Shown: in pieces, positions 1 through 9,229 of the stretch
Position numbering within the stretch: the stretch's first letter is position 1
How the letters are laid out: each line of letters starts with the position of its first letter
Source: Polyangiaceae bacterium
GTDB taxonomy: Bacteria > Myxococcota_A > Polyangia > Polyangiales > Polyangiaceae
DNA length: 41,445 bases
Assembly: GCA_029266615.1 (NCBI GenBank)
Contig: JAQSWN010000044.1
Span: 1 to 41,445 of the forward strand
Reading direction: 5' to 3'
Notes under the pieces: model-generated
Seen by the model: the letters and a program-made list of their open reading frames with translations, nothing else
Databases searched by the model: none
What the model was told of the DNA's origin: nothing
Made by a program: the position numbers and the translations under genes

Positions 1-2
1 CG

Positions 3-1520
3 GCCTTGGACTCGTGCCTGCGACTAGCGAACGAGCGGCACATCCACGTCGCCTTCGCTGCCATTCCGACGCGGCTGACGCAGCGGGCCAGCGAGGCCGT
101 CCGTAGCGCCGAGTGTGGACGCCTTGCGCTCCACGGCTACGCGCACGTCAACCACGCGGCCCCCGGCGCCGATGCTTGCGAGTACCCCGCCGAGCGCTCG
201 CCCAGCGCGGTGCTGACGGAGCTGCAGAACGGCCTGACTCTCTTGAGGGCCAAGGCGGGCGAACGCTTCCTGAACATGTTCGTGCCGCCGTGGGGGCGTT
301 TCGACCGTTCGTTCGGTTTCTTGCTGAAAAGGGCGGGGCTAGCGTGCTTTTCTGGCAACGCGAAGTCCGCGCCTTACGCCGTCCCGCTCCAGCTAGACTG
401 CCAGGTCCTCGCGGAGCACGGGCGCTCGCCGCTTGAGCTCGATTTCGTCATCGGCAACATCACGCGGCTGTTGCGCTTGCGACGCACGGGGAAGGCCGAG
501 GGTCGGCGACCCATCGGCTTGATGACCCACCACGGGACGTTCGGCCCGCACATCGTCGACACCCTGCGCGAGTTACTGGATTTCCTCATCGATGCCGGCT
601 TCTCGTTCTCGGATTTTTCGGACGTGGATGCGGCAGCCGCCCAGCAGGAGTCGGAGCTGGTCGCCCCTCCGCGCACGCCCCGTCGCGCATTCTCGTCCGC
701 GGAGGACGCTTCCGCGGCGTTGAAGGTGCTCGGTACGCGAACGCTACCGCGAGCCGGAGAGGGCTATCCGGGGCTCGATAAAGTCCTGTCATTGCTGGCG
801 GGAATGAGCCCGGTCGCACTCCTACGCTTCACGCACATGCACGAGCTAGCTCGGCGCTTACCCGACTCGGCGACCCTGATGAGCGCGGGCTGCGGAACCG
901 CGGTGGCGGAGGTCGCGCTGGCCATGATGCATCCAGGTCAACGCTGGGTAGCGGTCGACGCAGACGCGGAGCGCTTTCAGAAGATGCGAGCGTTCGCCGA
1001 AGAAGCCGACGTCTCCAACATCACCTTCGAGGTTCTAGACTTGGAGCGAATCGAGGCGCCTGAAACGGGAAGCGACGCGCTACGACGCTTCGACGCGATC
1101 GTGATGGTCGAGGTCATGGTCTACCTGACGAGTCCCGACCAGACCATGCGATCCTTGGCGCGGCTCCTCAAGGTTGGGGGCGAGCTCTGCTGCATCGAGC
1201 CCTTCGCGCCGGACGACCAAGACGAAGCGACGCTGAACAACTTGCGGAAGCACACTCGAAGCCGTCATGGCGGCTTCTCACATGGGAAGGTTCGTACTTT
1301 CGTGCAATCCGCGAGGAACCTCGAGCTCGTCCAGCTCTACAACTGCTATCGAAGTCAGGTGTATGCGGTCGTCGATCCGATCTGGCGGCAGATCGGTGTG
1401 CGGCCGGAGCCGGCGCTGGTGGACCTAGCTTTCGCGGCCGCGCGCCTAGACATCGGTGGCGGCATTACCAATAGTCGGCGCGACGCCACCGCTGTGGCAT
1501 TCCTGGCGCGCGCCATCTAA
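3..1520 (+). CDS. Polysaccharide deacetylase-like / SAM methyltransferase fusion (5' truncated by window)
   Basis: The reading frame is open at the window edge, so the true start lies upstream; a TTG at 6 is only the first possible start seen. The first ~210 residues look like a NodB-type polysaccharide deacetylase: the motif HGYAHVNH (about residues 43-50) matches the family's metal-binding HxxxH region, and FVPPWGRFD matches the substrate-groove strand. From about residue 270 there is a class I SAM-dependent methyltransferase with a degenerate motif I (SAGCGTAVAEVAL), an acidic VAVDAD strand and a VMVEVMVYLTSP motif-IV region. The likely role is deacetylation plus methylation of a surface glycan. 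The small lipoprotein and kps export genes follow in the same direction, which supports a capsule-related job. Domain assignment is moderately sure; the substrate is unknown. Confidence 0.75.
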   Translation, partial: ALDSCLRLANERHIHVAFAAIPTRLTQRASEAVRSAECGRLALHGYAHVNHAAPGADACEYPAERSPSAVLTELQNGLTLLRAKAGERFLNMFVPPWGRFDRSFGFLLKRAGLACFSGNAKSAPYAVPLQLDCQVLAEHGRSPLELDFVIGNITRLLRLRRTGKAEGRRPIGLMTHHGTFGPHIVDTLRELLDFLIDAGFSFSDFSDVDAAAAQQESELVAPPRTPRRAFSSAEDASAALKVLGTRTLPRAGEGYPGLDKVLSLLAGMSPVALLRFTHMHELARRLPDSATLMSAGCGTAVAEVALAMMHPGQRWVAVDADAERFQKMRAFAEEADVSNITFEVLDLERIEAPETGSDALRRFDAIVMVEVMVYLTSPDQTMRSLARLLKVGGELCCIEPFAPDDQDEATLNNLRKHTRSRHGGFSHGKVRTFVQSARNLELVQLYNCYRSQVYAVVDPIWRQIGVRPEPALVDLAFAAARLDIGGGITNSRRDATAVAFLARAI

Positions 1521-1635
1521 CGCGCACGAGCGTTCGAGGTATCGTCATCGACCACGACAGTCAGACGGGTTGCGGAGCAACGCCTTTTGGACGCATGATT
1601 CGCGGCGGCCGCGGTCTTTTGCGGCGACTCGTCCG

Positions 1636-2016
1636 ATGACGCGCACCCGGCTTCAAGGTTCCCTGCTCCTTCTCCTGCTCGGCTCCCTGTCGGCCGCGTG
1701 CTCGCCGGTCCTCTCCGCCAGCGCGCGTGACGTCGCCGACGCGAACGACACCGGCAACGCGATCGGCGCCAAGAACGCGAGCGAACGCACCGTCCTCCAG
1801 CGCTTGCCGGCGCTGCCTTCCGGCAAAGCCCAGCGCATGGGCAACCTCAGCGTCACGGCGGAGGCCCCCTATACCGCGGCTAGCGGTCGAACTTGTCGCG
1901 CGCTTTCCGTCAGTGACGAGCCTCGGCAGCAGGCGGTTCCTCGCCTCGCCTGCACGAAAGGCGGCGCGTGGTTCTTCGTCCCGGACGTATTCGCGGGCGG
2001 GCCCGTCGCGGAGTGA
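1636..2016 (+). CDS. Small lipoprotein at head of kps export operon
   Basis: A 126-residue protein starting at the ATG at 1636. This start is chosen over the upstream in-frame one because it begins a clean lipoprotein signal peptide: basic MTRTR, a run of leucines, then the lipobox LSAAC with Cys at about residue 22. The mature part has one conserved-looking block, SGRTCRALSVS, followed by LACTKGGAWFFVPD, resembling the C-terminal region of small surface-antigen-like lipoproteins that carry an RxCR motif and a terminal W. It ends three bases before kpsM, so the two are probably co-transcribed and perhaps translationally coupled. I do not recognise it as a named Kps component. An accessory role at the outer membrane export step is inferred from position only. 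Confidence 0.7.
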   Translation: MTRTRLQGSLLLLLLGSLSAACSPVLSASARDVADANDTGNAIGAKNASERTVLQRLPALPSGKAQRMGNLSVTAEAPYTAASGRTCRALSVSDEPRQQAVPRLACTKGGAWFFVPDVFAGGPVAE

Positions 2017-2019
2017 GGC

Positions 2020-2790
2020 ATGCAAGGCACTCTCAGCCAGCTCCACGTCGTCCACGCGCTCTTGCTGCGAGAGACGAAGACGCGATTTGGCGAGAGCCGA
2101 CTGGGATACCTATGGGCGCTAGCCCATCCGTTGCTCTGGATCGGTATGTTCGCGGGGATGTACCACGCCCTGGGTCACTCGACTCCTCCGGGCATGCCGC
2201 TACTCGCGTTCCTCACGACCGGCATCGTCCCGTTCTCTCTATTCCGCGAAGCGGCGACGCGTTGCCTTTCTGCGATTGACGCCAACAAGGGCTTGCTCTT
2301 CTACCCCTTGGTCCGCCCGTTGGACTTGGTGATAGCTCGCGCGGTTCTGGAGACGGTGACGCAGATGGTCGTGATGGCCGTGCTGCTCGGATCAATGGCC
2401 CTTTGGAACGGGGACCTGCGAATCAATAGCTGGCTAGAAACCATGGTCGGCCTGCTGTTGGCGGCCGCGCTTGGCTCGTCCTTCGGGCTGGTTTGTTGCG
2501 GGCTCAGCGTCTACAGTCGCAGCGTGGAGCGGCTCTTTCCGGCGTTCGTGCGGCCGATGTTTTGGCTGTCGGCGGTTTTTCATCCCGTTGAGTCGCTACC
2601 GCGCGGCTTCCGGGAGCTGCTTTTGTTCAATCCCATCGTTCATGCCATCGAGCTGGTCCGGAACGGCTGGTTTCCCGGTTACCACGCCAAGCACGTGGAC
2701 GTGGCTTACGTGCTTACCTGGATCCTGGTCCTGTCGTTCTTCGGCCTCAACCTCGAGCGGATGGCGCGTCGCAGATTGGAGCTCACATGA
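2020..2790 (+). CDS. kpsM: Capsule polysaccharide ABC transporter permease KpsM
   Basis: A 256-residue ABC-2 type permease, close to the usual KpsM/Wzm length. The N-terminal cytoplasmic helix contains LLLRETKTRFGESRLGYLW, the characteristic opening of the KpsM/CtrC/BexB family, followed by six hydrophobic segments and a C-terminal Arg-rich tail (NLERMARRRLEL). In this family the permease pairs with KpsT to move lipid-linked capsule polymer across the inner membrane. It begins 3 bases after the lipoprotein stop and overlaps kpsT by 4 bases (ATGA), which argues for coupled translation. Family identity is secure; the exported polymer is not determined by this gene. Confidence 0.93.
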   Translation: MQGTLSQLHVVHALLLRETKTRFGESRLGYLWALAHPLLWIGMFAGMYHALGHSTPPGMPLLAFLTTGIVPFSLFREAATRCLSAIDANKGLLFYPLVRPLDLVIARAVLETVTQMVVMAVLLGSMALWNGDLRINSWLETMVGLLLAAALGSSFGLVCCGLSVYSRSVERLFPAFVRPMFWLSAVFHPVESLPRGFRELLLFNPIVHAIELVRNGWFPGYHAKHVDVAYVLTWILVLSFFGLNLERMARRRLELT

Positions 2791-3434
2791 TCGAGCTTAG
2801 CAATGTCACGAAGGCGTACGCGACCCGGAGCGGGTCCAACGTCGTGCTGGACTCCATCTCGTTCACCTTTCCGTTTCGCAAGAACATCGGCATTCTGGGG
2901 CGCAACGGCTCGGGCAAGTCGACCCTGCTTCGGGTGATTGCCGGAACGGAACAGCCGGACAGCGGGCACGTACTTCGCAGTGGCAGCGTCTCGTGGCCGA
3001 TTGGCTTCGCGGGAGGCTTCAACGGTTCCCTCAGCGGCGAGGAAAACTGCCGGTTCGTGGCTCGAATCTACGGGGCGGACGTGGACGAGGTCGTCGGGTT
3101 CACGATGGATTTCGCCGAGCTCGGCGAATATTTTTACATGCCGGTCAAGACCTACTCGTCGGGCATGAAAGCGCGGTTGGCCTTCGGCCTCAGCATGGCC
3201 ATCGAGTTCGACGCTTACTTGGTGGACGAGGTCACCGCCGTCGGGGACGCGCAGTTTCAACAAAAGTGCAGAGCTGCGTTCGACGCGCGCCGCAACCGCT
3301 CGGCCGTGATCATCGTCTCCCACCAGCTCGGAACGATACGCGACTACTGCGACTGCTGCGCCGTGCTCAAGGAGGGCCAGCTCCTTTGCTTCGACTCGGT
3401 CGACGAGGCCAAGCGCATCTACGAGGCTGCCTGA
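2787..3434 (+). CDS. kpsT: Capsule polysaccharide ABC transporter ATPase KpsT
   Basis: A 215-residue ABC ATPase. Visible elements are Walker A GRNGSGKST (residues 38-46), the ABC signature in the form YSSGMKAR (123-130), Walker B with catalytic acid AYLVDE (143-148) and the switch His in VSHQ (about 179). The short length with no C-terminal carbohydrate-binding extension fits the KpsT/CtrD/BexA group rather than O-antigen Wzt proteins with a glycan-binding domain. The YSSGMKAR form of the signature, with Met in place of the usual Gln, is typical of polysaccharide exporters. The start overlaps kpsM by 4 bases and the stop shares one base with the kpsE start (TGATG). All catalytic motifs are intact. 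Confidence 0.95.
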   Translation: MIELSNVTKAYATRSGSNVVLDSISFTFPFRKNIGILGRNGSGKSTLLRVIAGTEQPDSGHVLRSGSVSWPIGFAGGFNGSLSGEENCRFVARIYGADVDEVVGFTMDFAELGEYFYMPVKTYSSGMKARLAFGLSMAIEFDAYLVDEVTAVGDAQFQQKCRAAFDARRNRSAVIIVSHQLGTIRDYCDCCAVLKEGQLLCFDSVDEAKRIYEAA

Positions 3435-4657
3435 TGACCGTGAGCGCCGAGAAGAAGTCACCAGGCGAAGGACGCACGACACTGAGTGAGGTGCAGCCGC
3501 TGCCGCTCGCTCCAGAGCGGTCGGCCGGATCGACCAAGGCGCACGCGAAGGCCGTTCGGCGCGCACGCCAAGCGCGCTTGGTGCGAATGCTGCTGTTGTT
3601 CGTGCTGCTACCGACGGGCTCGGCAGCAGCCTACTACGGCGTGGTGGCCAGCTCGCAGTACGAGTCCCATGCGGTCTTCACGGTGCAGTCGTCCGAGGTT
3701 CGACCGACCATGGGAGTCGAAGGTCTGCTCGCCGGGATGGTGAGCAGCAGCACGAGCCGGGACACGCTGGATGTCCGCGACTACGTCCTGTCGCGCGACA
3801 TGTTGGCGAGGTTGGACAAAGAGCGCCAATGCATCAGCCACTATAAGGATTCGCGAAACGACCTCATTGCCAGGCTCTCGGCCGGCGCGAGCTTCGAAGA
3901 GGCATACGAGTACTTCGGACACAAGGTGGTGGCCGACTACGATCAAACGACGGGCCACCTGATGTTGCGGGTGCGAGCGTTCAGCCCGGACGGCGCCCAT
4001 CGGTTAGCGAAGAGCATCCTCAGCTACAGCGAGGAAATGGTGAACAAGCTCTCGGAGCGAGAACGCCAGGACGCGACCGCACAGGCGGAAGCGGACGTGA
4101 AAAATGCCGAAGCGCGATTGCGCCAGGCACGCGCCGTCATCGTGGAGCTTCAGCAGAAGCACGCCGACTTCAACCCTCTCCAGACCGCAGAGTCGACGAT
4201 GCAGGTTCGCACGCATCTGGAGGGCGCGCTCGCGGTCGCGCGTGCCGAGCTGATGCAGCTCAAAGCGTACATGCAGGACGGCGCGCCTCAGGTCCAAGCG
4301 GCCGAGGAGAAGGTGCGCTCCTTGTCGGCGCAGGTCGTCGGCGAGAGCCGGAGGCTCGTCAATCCCAAGACCGCACAAGGGCTGAACAGCTCGCTGGCAG
4401 ATTTCGAAGCGGCGATGGTCGAAAAAGAGTTCTCGCAGCGGGCCTACGAATCGACCCTGGCATCGCTGGAGCTCGCGCGCGCTCGGGCGGCGAGGCAGCA
4501 CCGCTATTTGGCAGTCATCGCCCAGCCGTCATTGCCTGACTCGTCCACGTATCCGCGCCGTTTGCGCAGCGTCGTCTCCGCCTTCTTCCTGAGCTTCATG
4601 CTGCTCGGTGTGGTCAGTCTGCTTGCCGCGGCCGCGCGGGAGCATGCGCGCCTATGA
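3434..4657 (+). CDS. kpsE: Capsule export inner-membrane/periplasmic adaptor KpsE
   Basis: A 407-residue polysaccharide co-polymerase-like export protein. The ATG at 3434 is chosen because it overlaps the kpsT stop, although the frame is open further upstream. It has a basic cytoplasmic N-terminus, one membrane segment near residues 52-72 (MLLLFVLLPTGSAAAYYGVV), a long periplasmic part with predicted coiled coil (about 205-350, rich in Ala/Glu/Gln/Arg heptads) and a second membrane segment near the C-terminus (SAFFLSFMLLGVVSLLAAA). The motif PSLPDSSTYPRR just before it matches the Pro-rich segment of the KpsE/CtrB/BexC family. It should link KpsMT to the outer-membrane KpsD. It overlaps the next gene by 4 bases. 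Confidence 0.92.
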   Translation: MTVSAEKKSPGEGRTTLSEVQPLPLAPERSAGSTKAHAKAVRRARQARLVRMLLLFVLLPTGSAAAYYGVVASSQYESHAVFTVQSSEVRPTMGVEGLLAGMVSSSTSRDTLDVRDYVLSRDMLARLDKERQCISHYKDSRNDLIARLSAGASFEEAYEYFGHKVVADYDQTTGHLMLRVRAFSPDGAHRLAKSILSYSEEMVNKLSERERQDATAQAEADVKNAEARLRQARAVIVELQQKHADFNPLQTAESTMQVRTHLEGALAVARAELMQLKAYMQDGAPQVQAAEEKVRSLSAQVVGESRRLVNPKTAQGLNSSLADFEAAMVEKEFSQRAYESTLASLELARARAARQHRYLAVIAQPSLPDSSTYPRRLRSVVSAFFLSFMLLGVVSLLAAAAREHARL

Positions 4658-6393
4658 AAGCCCTAGTTACATTCTTCATTACGCTCTTCTCATGGGCGCT
4701 GTTGACTTCTCTCGCCGGGAGCAAGCCCTCACTCGCCCAAACGAACAGCCCCCCTCCGGTGTCCACGTCCCTTTCCAAGCTGCCGACGCAGCTAAGCCCG
4801 GTCGAGGAGATCCCCAAAGCTCTGTTCGCAGGCGACAAGGAGACCAAGCCCGCGCCGCCTCCCGCGAACGCGGTCACCGGTCCCCTGCCGCCCGCCGCGG
4901 GCACCCCCGAGCCCTTCGGCTCCCGGCTGTTCACCGGAAATTTCTCACGGACGCGGCAGGACGGCCTGAACGCGGACTACGTGGTCATGCCGGGCGACCG
5001 CGTGCAGGTGAATACGTGGGGCGCATTCGAGTCCAGCAACATTTACTTGGTGGACGCACAAGGGAACATCTTCCTTCCCAACGTGGGGCCAGTCCAGGTA
5101 GCGGGCACGAAGAACTCGGAGCTCTCGTTGAAGGTGAGGACCGGGCTCAGCCGCGTCTATGCGCGGAACTTCGAGGTGTACACGAATTTGCTCAGCGCCA
5201 AGCCGGTCGCCGTGTTCGTGACGGGGGGCGTCAATCGCCCGGGGCGCTATGCGGGTGTGCCTTCTGATTCAGTCCTATTTTTCTTGGAGCAGGCCGGCGG
5301 CATCGACCCGAGACTGGGCAGCTACCGGAGGCTTAGCGTGTTGCGCGGCGACCAGAAGCTCGCCGACATTGACCTGTACGACTTTCTGTTGCGCGGAGCG
5401 ATGCCTCCCCTCCAGTTCAAAGACGGGGACACGGTGCTCGTGAACCCTCGGGGGCCCATCATCGAGATGCGCGGGGACGTGTCGCTGCCCGCGACCCTCG
5501 AATTCAAGGCAGGAGCGGTGGCCGGAGCGGACGCGCTCGGCGTCGTCCCCGGCGCTGCCCGCGCGACTCAGGTAACCATCGAAGGGGTCCGGGACGGCGT
5601 GCCGATCAGCCGCACGCTGAGCGTCCCCGAATTCAAAACCTTTGCCCTGCGAGATGGGGACGCGATCACGCTCCGCGGCGACGGGCGTGCGGGGACGATC
5701 TTGGTGCGGCTGGAGGGCGAGTACAACGGGCCTTCGGTTTTAGCGGTGCGGCGTGGGGCTCGGCTCGTCGACGTTCTCAACTACGTATCGGTCGATCCGG
5801 TGCTCGCTAATCCAGGGGCGGTGCACGTGCGTCGCTCGTCGGTCGCAAGGGCCCAAAAGACAGCTATCGACGACGCGCTGTTTCGACTGGAACGGAGCGC
5901 CTTGCTCGCGCTCTCGGCTTCGCAGGGCGAGGCGAACATCCGCGTGCGGGAGGCCGAGCTCACGCAGAAGTTCGTCGAGCGCGCGCGGCTCATTCAGCCG
6001 CTCGGTCGAGTGGTGACGGCGCGTGACAACCAGCAGCGCAACGTCGTGCTGGAATCGGACGACGTCATCGTGATCCCGGCGCGTACCAACGTGGTGCGCG
6101 TCGGTGGCGAGGTAATGATGACGCAGGCGGTGATGTTCCGGCCCGACGCGACGGCTGAGGATTACATCAAGGACTCGGGCGGCTTCACGGATCGCTCGGA
6201 TCGCGGACGCGTGATCGTGATCCGAGCCAATGCGGAGGTAGCGGTGGGAGATACGGACATGGTGGTCTACCCGGGCGACGAGATCTTGGTGCCGCCAAGG
6301 GTAGATACGAAAGTCCTCCAGAACGCGGTGGACGTAACGCAAGTCATCTATCAAATCGCGGTATCCGCCGCGGTAGTGATTGCGATCCTATGA
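4654..6393 (+). CDS. kpsD: Polysaccharide export outer-membrane protein (KpsD/Wza family)
   Basis: A 579-residue exported protein with a Sec signal peptide (about residues 1-29, ending SLAQ). After a Pro-rich stretch there is a polysaccharide-export domain starting near DYVVMPGDRVQVNTWG (about 109-124), then a series of soluble ligand-binding beta-grasp (SLBB-like) repeats, for example VFVTGGVNRPGRYAG and VVRVGGEVMMTQAVMF. The C-terminus is hydrophobic (VIYQIAVSAAVVIAIL). The length is close to E. coli KpsD (558) rather than Wza (~380). No lipobox is visible, unlike Wza. It should provide the periplasmic/outer-membrane conduit for capsule. It overlaps both flanking genes by 4 bases. Confidence 0.9.
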   Translation: MKALVTFFITLFSWALLTSLAGSKPSLAQTNSPPPVSTSLSKLPTQLSPVEEIPKALFAGDKETKPAPPPANAVTGPLPPAAGTPEPFGSRLFTGNFSRTRQDGLNADYVVMPGDRVQVNTWGAFESSNIYLVDAQGNIFLPNVGPVQVAGTKNSELSLKVRTGLSRVYARNFEVYTNLLSAKPVAVFVTGGVNRPGRYAGVPSDSVLFFLEQAGGIDPRLGSYRRLSVLRGDQKLADIDLYDFLLRGAMPPLQFKDGDTVLVNPRGPIIEMRGDVSLPATLEFKAGAVAGADALGVVPGAARATQVTIEGVRDGVPISRTLSVPEFKTFALRDGDAITLRGDGRAGTILVRLEGEYNGPSVLAVRRGARLVDVLNYVSVDPVLANPGAVHVRRSSVARAQKTAIDDALFRLERSALLALSASQGEANIRVREAELTQKFVERARLIQPLGRVVTARDNQQRNVVLESDDVIVIPARTNVVRVGGEVMMTQAVMFRPDATAEDYIKDSGGFTDRSDRGRVIVIRANAEVAVGDTDMVVYPGDEILVPPRVDTKVLQNAVDVTQVIYQIAVSAAVVIAIL

Positions 6394-7169
6394 CCGCCGA
6401 CGGCCCCAGCTTCGGCGTCGTGATCCCGGCTCGCTTCGCGTCCACGAGGCTCCCCGGCAAGCCGCTGATCGATCTCGGCGGGAAGTCGATGGTAGTGCGA
6501 GTCATGGAGCTTGCGGCTCGTTCCGGAGCCAGCTTCAGCATCGTCGCCACGGATGACGAACGCATCGCGGCCGCCGTGACCGACGCGGGCGGCGAGGCGA
6601 TCATCACGTCGAACGAGCATGAGACCGGTACGGACAGGTTGGCCGAGGTCGCGCGACGGCTACACCTGGAGCCGGACTTGATACTGGTCAACCTGCAAGG
6701 GGACGAGCCCCTGCTCGAGCCCGAGTTGATCCAGCGCGTGGCCCAAACGTTAGCGGCGGAGCCGGAAGCAAGCCTGGCGACGGTTGCGACTCCGATTCGC
6801 GACTCCGCCGCCCTCCACGATCCCAACGTCGTGAAGGTCGTTCTGGATCAGGGAGGAAGAGCGCTGTATTTCAGCCGTGCCCCCATTCCCTGGCTACGCG
6901 GGCAGCTGGAGGTCGCGAGCGGTGGGCACGCCTCCGCGCCTGATGACCTATTTCTTCGTCACGTAGGCCTCTATGCCTATCGCGTTTCGACTCTGCTGAC
7001 GCTCAGCCAAGTCAGGCGAACCGCGCTCGAAGAAGCAGAGAGCTTGGAGCAGCTGCGAGCGCTCTGGCTCGGAATGAAGATTCAAGTTGCGGTCATACCG
7101 GACCTTCCCCCGGGAGGGGTGGACACGGAAGAAGACGTGGAGCGTGTTCGTCGCATCCTGGCGTCATGA
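6390..7169 (+). CDS. kpsU: CMP-Kdo synthetase (3-deoxy-manno-octulosonate cytidylyltransferase)
   Basis: A 259-residue cytidylyltransferase of the KdsB/KpsU family, which makes CMP-Kdo from CTP and Kdo. Diagnostic stretches are VVIPARFASTRLPGKPL (about residues 10-26, nucleotide-binding loop), ATDDERI, NEHETGTDRLAEV and NLQGDEPLL, followed by the family FSRAPIPW motif and HVGLYAYR. All the usual catalytic elements look intact. Placed between kpsD and kpsC it is the capsule paralogue rather than the housekeeping KdsB, though sequence alone cannot exclude that it serves both. Its presence implies Kdo is activated here for the capsule linker made by KpsC/KpsS. It overlaps both neighbours by 4 bases. 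Confidence 0.93.
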   Translation: MTADGPSFGVVIPARFASTRLPGKPLIDLGGKSMVVRVMELAARSGASFSIVATDDERIAAAVTDAGGEAIITSNEHETGTDRLAEVARRLHLEPDLILVNLQGDEPLLEPELIQRVAQTLAAEPEASLATVATPIRDSAALHDPNVVKVVLDQGGRALYFSRAPIPWLRGQLEVASGGHASAPDDLFLRHVGLYAYRVSTLLTLSQVRRTALEEAESLEQLRALWLGMKIQVAVIPDLPPGGVDTEEDVERVRRILAS

Positions 7170-9229
7170 GCGGTGAGCTAACTCGCCTAGGAGTCTTCAC
7201 GGCGGGGGTGTTCCGTCTGCCGGGGTTGAAGGCGCTGACTGGGGCTCGCACGGTCGTGTTCTGGCCCGGAACTTCTGCTTCACGCTCGCTCGACGCCGTC
7301 GCGGGGTGGGGTCACAAGCCGACGGCGGCTCGGGCTCGTGACTATGCGCGCCGTCACCGTCTTCCCTATCTGGCGCTGGAGGACGGCTTTTTGCGCTCGG
7401 TGGGGGTCTCCGGGTCGGAGTCGCCGCTGTCGTTGGTCGTAGACGACGTGGGCATCTATTACGACGCGCGGGGCCCTTCGCGGCTCGAGCAACTGCTGCA
7501 GGCCGACGCGCGACTGCAAGACGCGCCGCTGCTGGAGCGCGCCGAGCGGCTGCGGGCGCGCCTCGTGGAGAGCGGCGTCTCCAAGTACAATCATGCGCCG
7601 GACGAGCTGCCGGCGGGGTTGCCCGCTGGCGAGCTCGTGCTGGTCGTGGACCAGACTTACGACGACGCGTCGGTGAGCGGCGCCTTGGCGGACGCACGCA
7701 GCTTTCAGCAGGCGTTGGAGTGCGCGCTGGACGAGCACCCGACCGCGCACGTGGTAGTGAAGGTGCATCCGGCGACAGTGGCGGGAAAGAAACGTGGCTA
7801 CCTCGCGGGGCGGAGTCACGGCTCGCGCGTCACGCTCGTCAGCGGGGATGTGAGCCCACAGGCTTTGCTGCGCCGAGCGCGTCACGTCTACGTGGTCAGC
7901 TCTCAGCTCGGCTTCGAGGCGTTGCTCGCAGGCTTGCCGGTGACGTGCTTCGGGCAAGCGTTTTACGCCGGCTGGGGGCTCACCAAGGATCACCAGCCGT
8001 CGCCACGTCGCACGCGCAGGCTGCAGCTGGCCGAGCTCGTGGCGGGGGCAATGCTGTTGTACCCGCGCTACCGAAACCCCCTTTCGGGCGCCCCCTGCGA
8101 AGCCGAGGAAGTGCTGGAGCACCTGGCTCTGCAACGTCGGATCTTCGCGGAAAACCGCCAGAACTTCGTGTGTTTCGGGATGAGCTACTGGAAGCGCCCG
8201 TTCGTGCGGCGCTATTTGCGTTCGCCGGGGCGGCGGGTGCGCTTCGTGGCCTCGCCAGCGGAGCTCGAGCCGCACCTGCGCGACGCGACGGGCGTGGTTT
8301 GGGCGAGCCGCAAATCGGCGGAGCTCGAGTCGTGGGCGGCGGCGCGCGACTTTCCGTTGTGGAGCATGGAGGATGGCTTCCTGCGCTCCGCAGGGCTGGG
8401 CTCGGATCTCACCGCGCCCGGCTCGCTCGTGCTGGATCCGGTCGGTATCTATTACGACCCGACGCGGCCGAGTCGGCTGGAGAACATCTTGCAAACAGCC
8501 GTGTTCACCGACGACGAGCGAGCGCGAGCGGCGGAGCTGCGGAGGCTGATCGTGACGACCGGCATCAGCAAGTACAACCTGCCCGGACGCGAGCCGTTGC
8601 GAGTGGGCGCGCACCCCGAACAGCGCGTGCTGCTGGTGCCCGGACAAGTGTCGGACGACGCCTCGGTGCGACTCGGCACGCAAGCCGTGGGCGACAACCT
8701 CACGCTGCTCGAGGCCGTGCGCCGCGCGAACCCCGACGCGTACATCATCTACAAGCCCCACCCGGACGTGCTCAGCGGCAACCGCGCGGGGGCGCTGCAC
8801 GGCGTCACCACGCCTCCTTGGGACCAGGTGGTAGGTCAGGTGCCGCTCGCGGCGTGCCTGGAAATCGCGCACGAGGTGCACACCATGACGTCTCTCGTCG
8901 GGTTCGAGGCGTTGCTGCGCGGGCTGCCGGTGGTGACGTACGGCCAGCCATTTTACGCCGGTTGGGGCCTCACCCAGGACCATGCTCCCCTCGATAGACG
9001 TACGCGGAGGCTGGAGCTTAACGAGCTCGTGGCGGGCGCGCTCCTGCGCTACCCCCGCTACGTGAGCTGGTCCGGGCGCTGCTTCGTGAGCGCGGAGGAA
9101 AAGGTGCGCGAGCTAGCGCGAGCGGCCAGCGCGCGACGCGTTCCGCTGCCTCGGTTAGCCATCAAGATGCAGAGCCTCGCGCGGTCGGGCCTCGAGTGGT
9201 GGCACGGCCGGGAGCTCCGACGTGGCTGA
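7166..9229 (+). CDS. kpsC: Capsule Kdo-linker glycosyltransferase KpsC (two Kdo-transferase modules)
   Basis: A 687-residue protein built of two similar halves, as in E. coli KpsC. Paired motifs show the duplication: LEDGFLRSVG (71-80) and MEDGFLRSAG (about 400-409); GIYYDARGPSRLE and GIYYDPTRPSRLE; KVHPATVAGKKRGY and KPHPDVLSGNRAGA; GQAFYAGWGLT and GQPFYAGWGLT. In characterised systems KpsC extends a short beta-linked Kdo oligosaccharide on lysophosphatidylglycerol after KpsS adds the first Kdo, forming the anchor for the capsule chain. Both halves retain the conserved motifs, so both modules are probably active. It overlaps kpsU by 4 and kpsS by 8 bases. Product assignment is firm; the linkage chemistry is taken from the family. 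Confidence 0.94.
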   Translation: MSGELTRLGVFTAGVFRLPGLKALTGARTVVFWPGTSASRSLDAVAGWGHKPTAARARDYARRHRLPYLALEDGFLRSVGVSGSESPLSLVVDDVGIYYDARGPSRLEQLLQADARLQDAPLLERAERLRARLVESGVSKYNHAPDELPAGLPAGELVLVVDQTYDDASVSGALADARSFQQALECALDEHPTAHVVVKVHPATVAGKKRGYLAGRSHGSRVTLVSGDVSPQALLRRARHVYVVSSQLGFEALLAGLPVTCFGQAFYAGWGLTKDHQPSPRRTRRLQLAELVAGAMLLYPRYRNPLSGAPCEAEEVLEHLALQRRIFAENRQNFVCFGMSYWKRPFVRRYLRSPGRRVRFVASPAELEPHLRDATGVVWASRKSAELESWAAARDFPLWSMEDGFLRSAGLGSDLTAPGSLVLDPVGIYYDPTRPSRLENILQTAVFTDDERARAAELRRLIVTTGISKYNLPGREPLRVGAHPEQRVLLVPGQVSDDASVRLGTQAVGDNLTLLEAVRRANPDAYIIYKPHPDVLSGNRAGALHGVTTPPWDQVVGQVPLAACLEIAHEVHTMTSLVGFEALLRGLPVVTYGQPFYAGWGLTQDHAPLDRRTRRLELNELVAGALLRYPRYVSWSGRCFVSAEEKVRELARAASARRVPLPRLAIKMQSLARSGLEWWHGRELRRG

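Noticed and set aside
7280..8983. A 567-residue open frame on the minus strand opposite kpsC
   Set aside because: It is an Arg/His/Gln-rich shadow of kpsC in high-GC DNA; kpsC has clear motifs and operon overlaps, the shadow has none.
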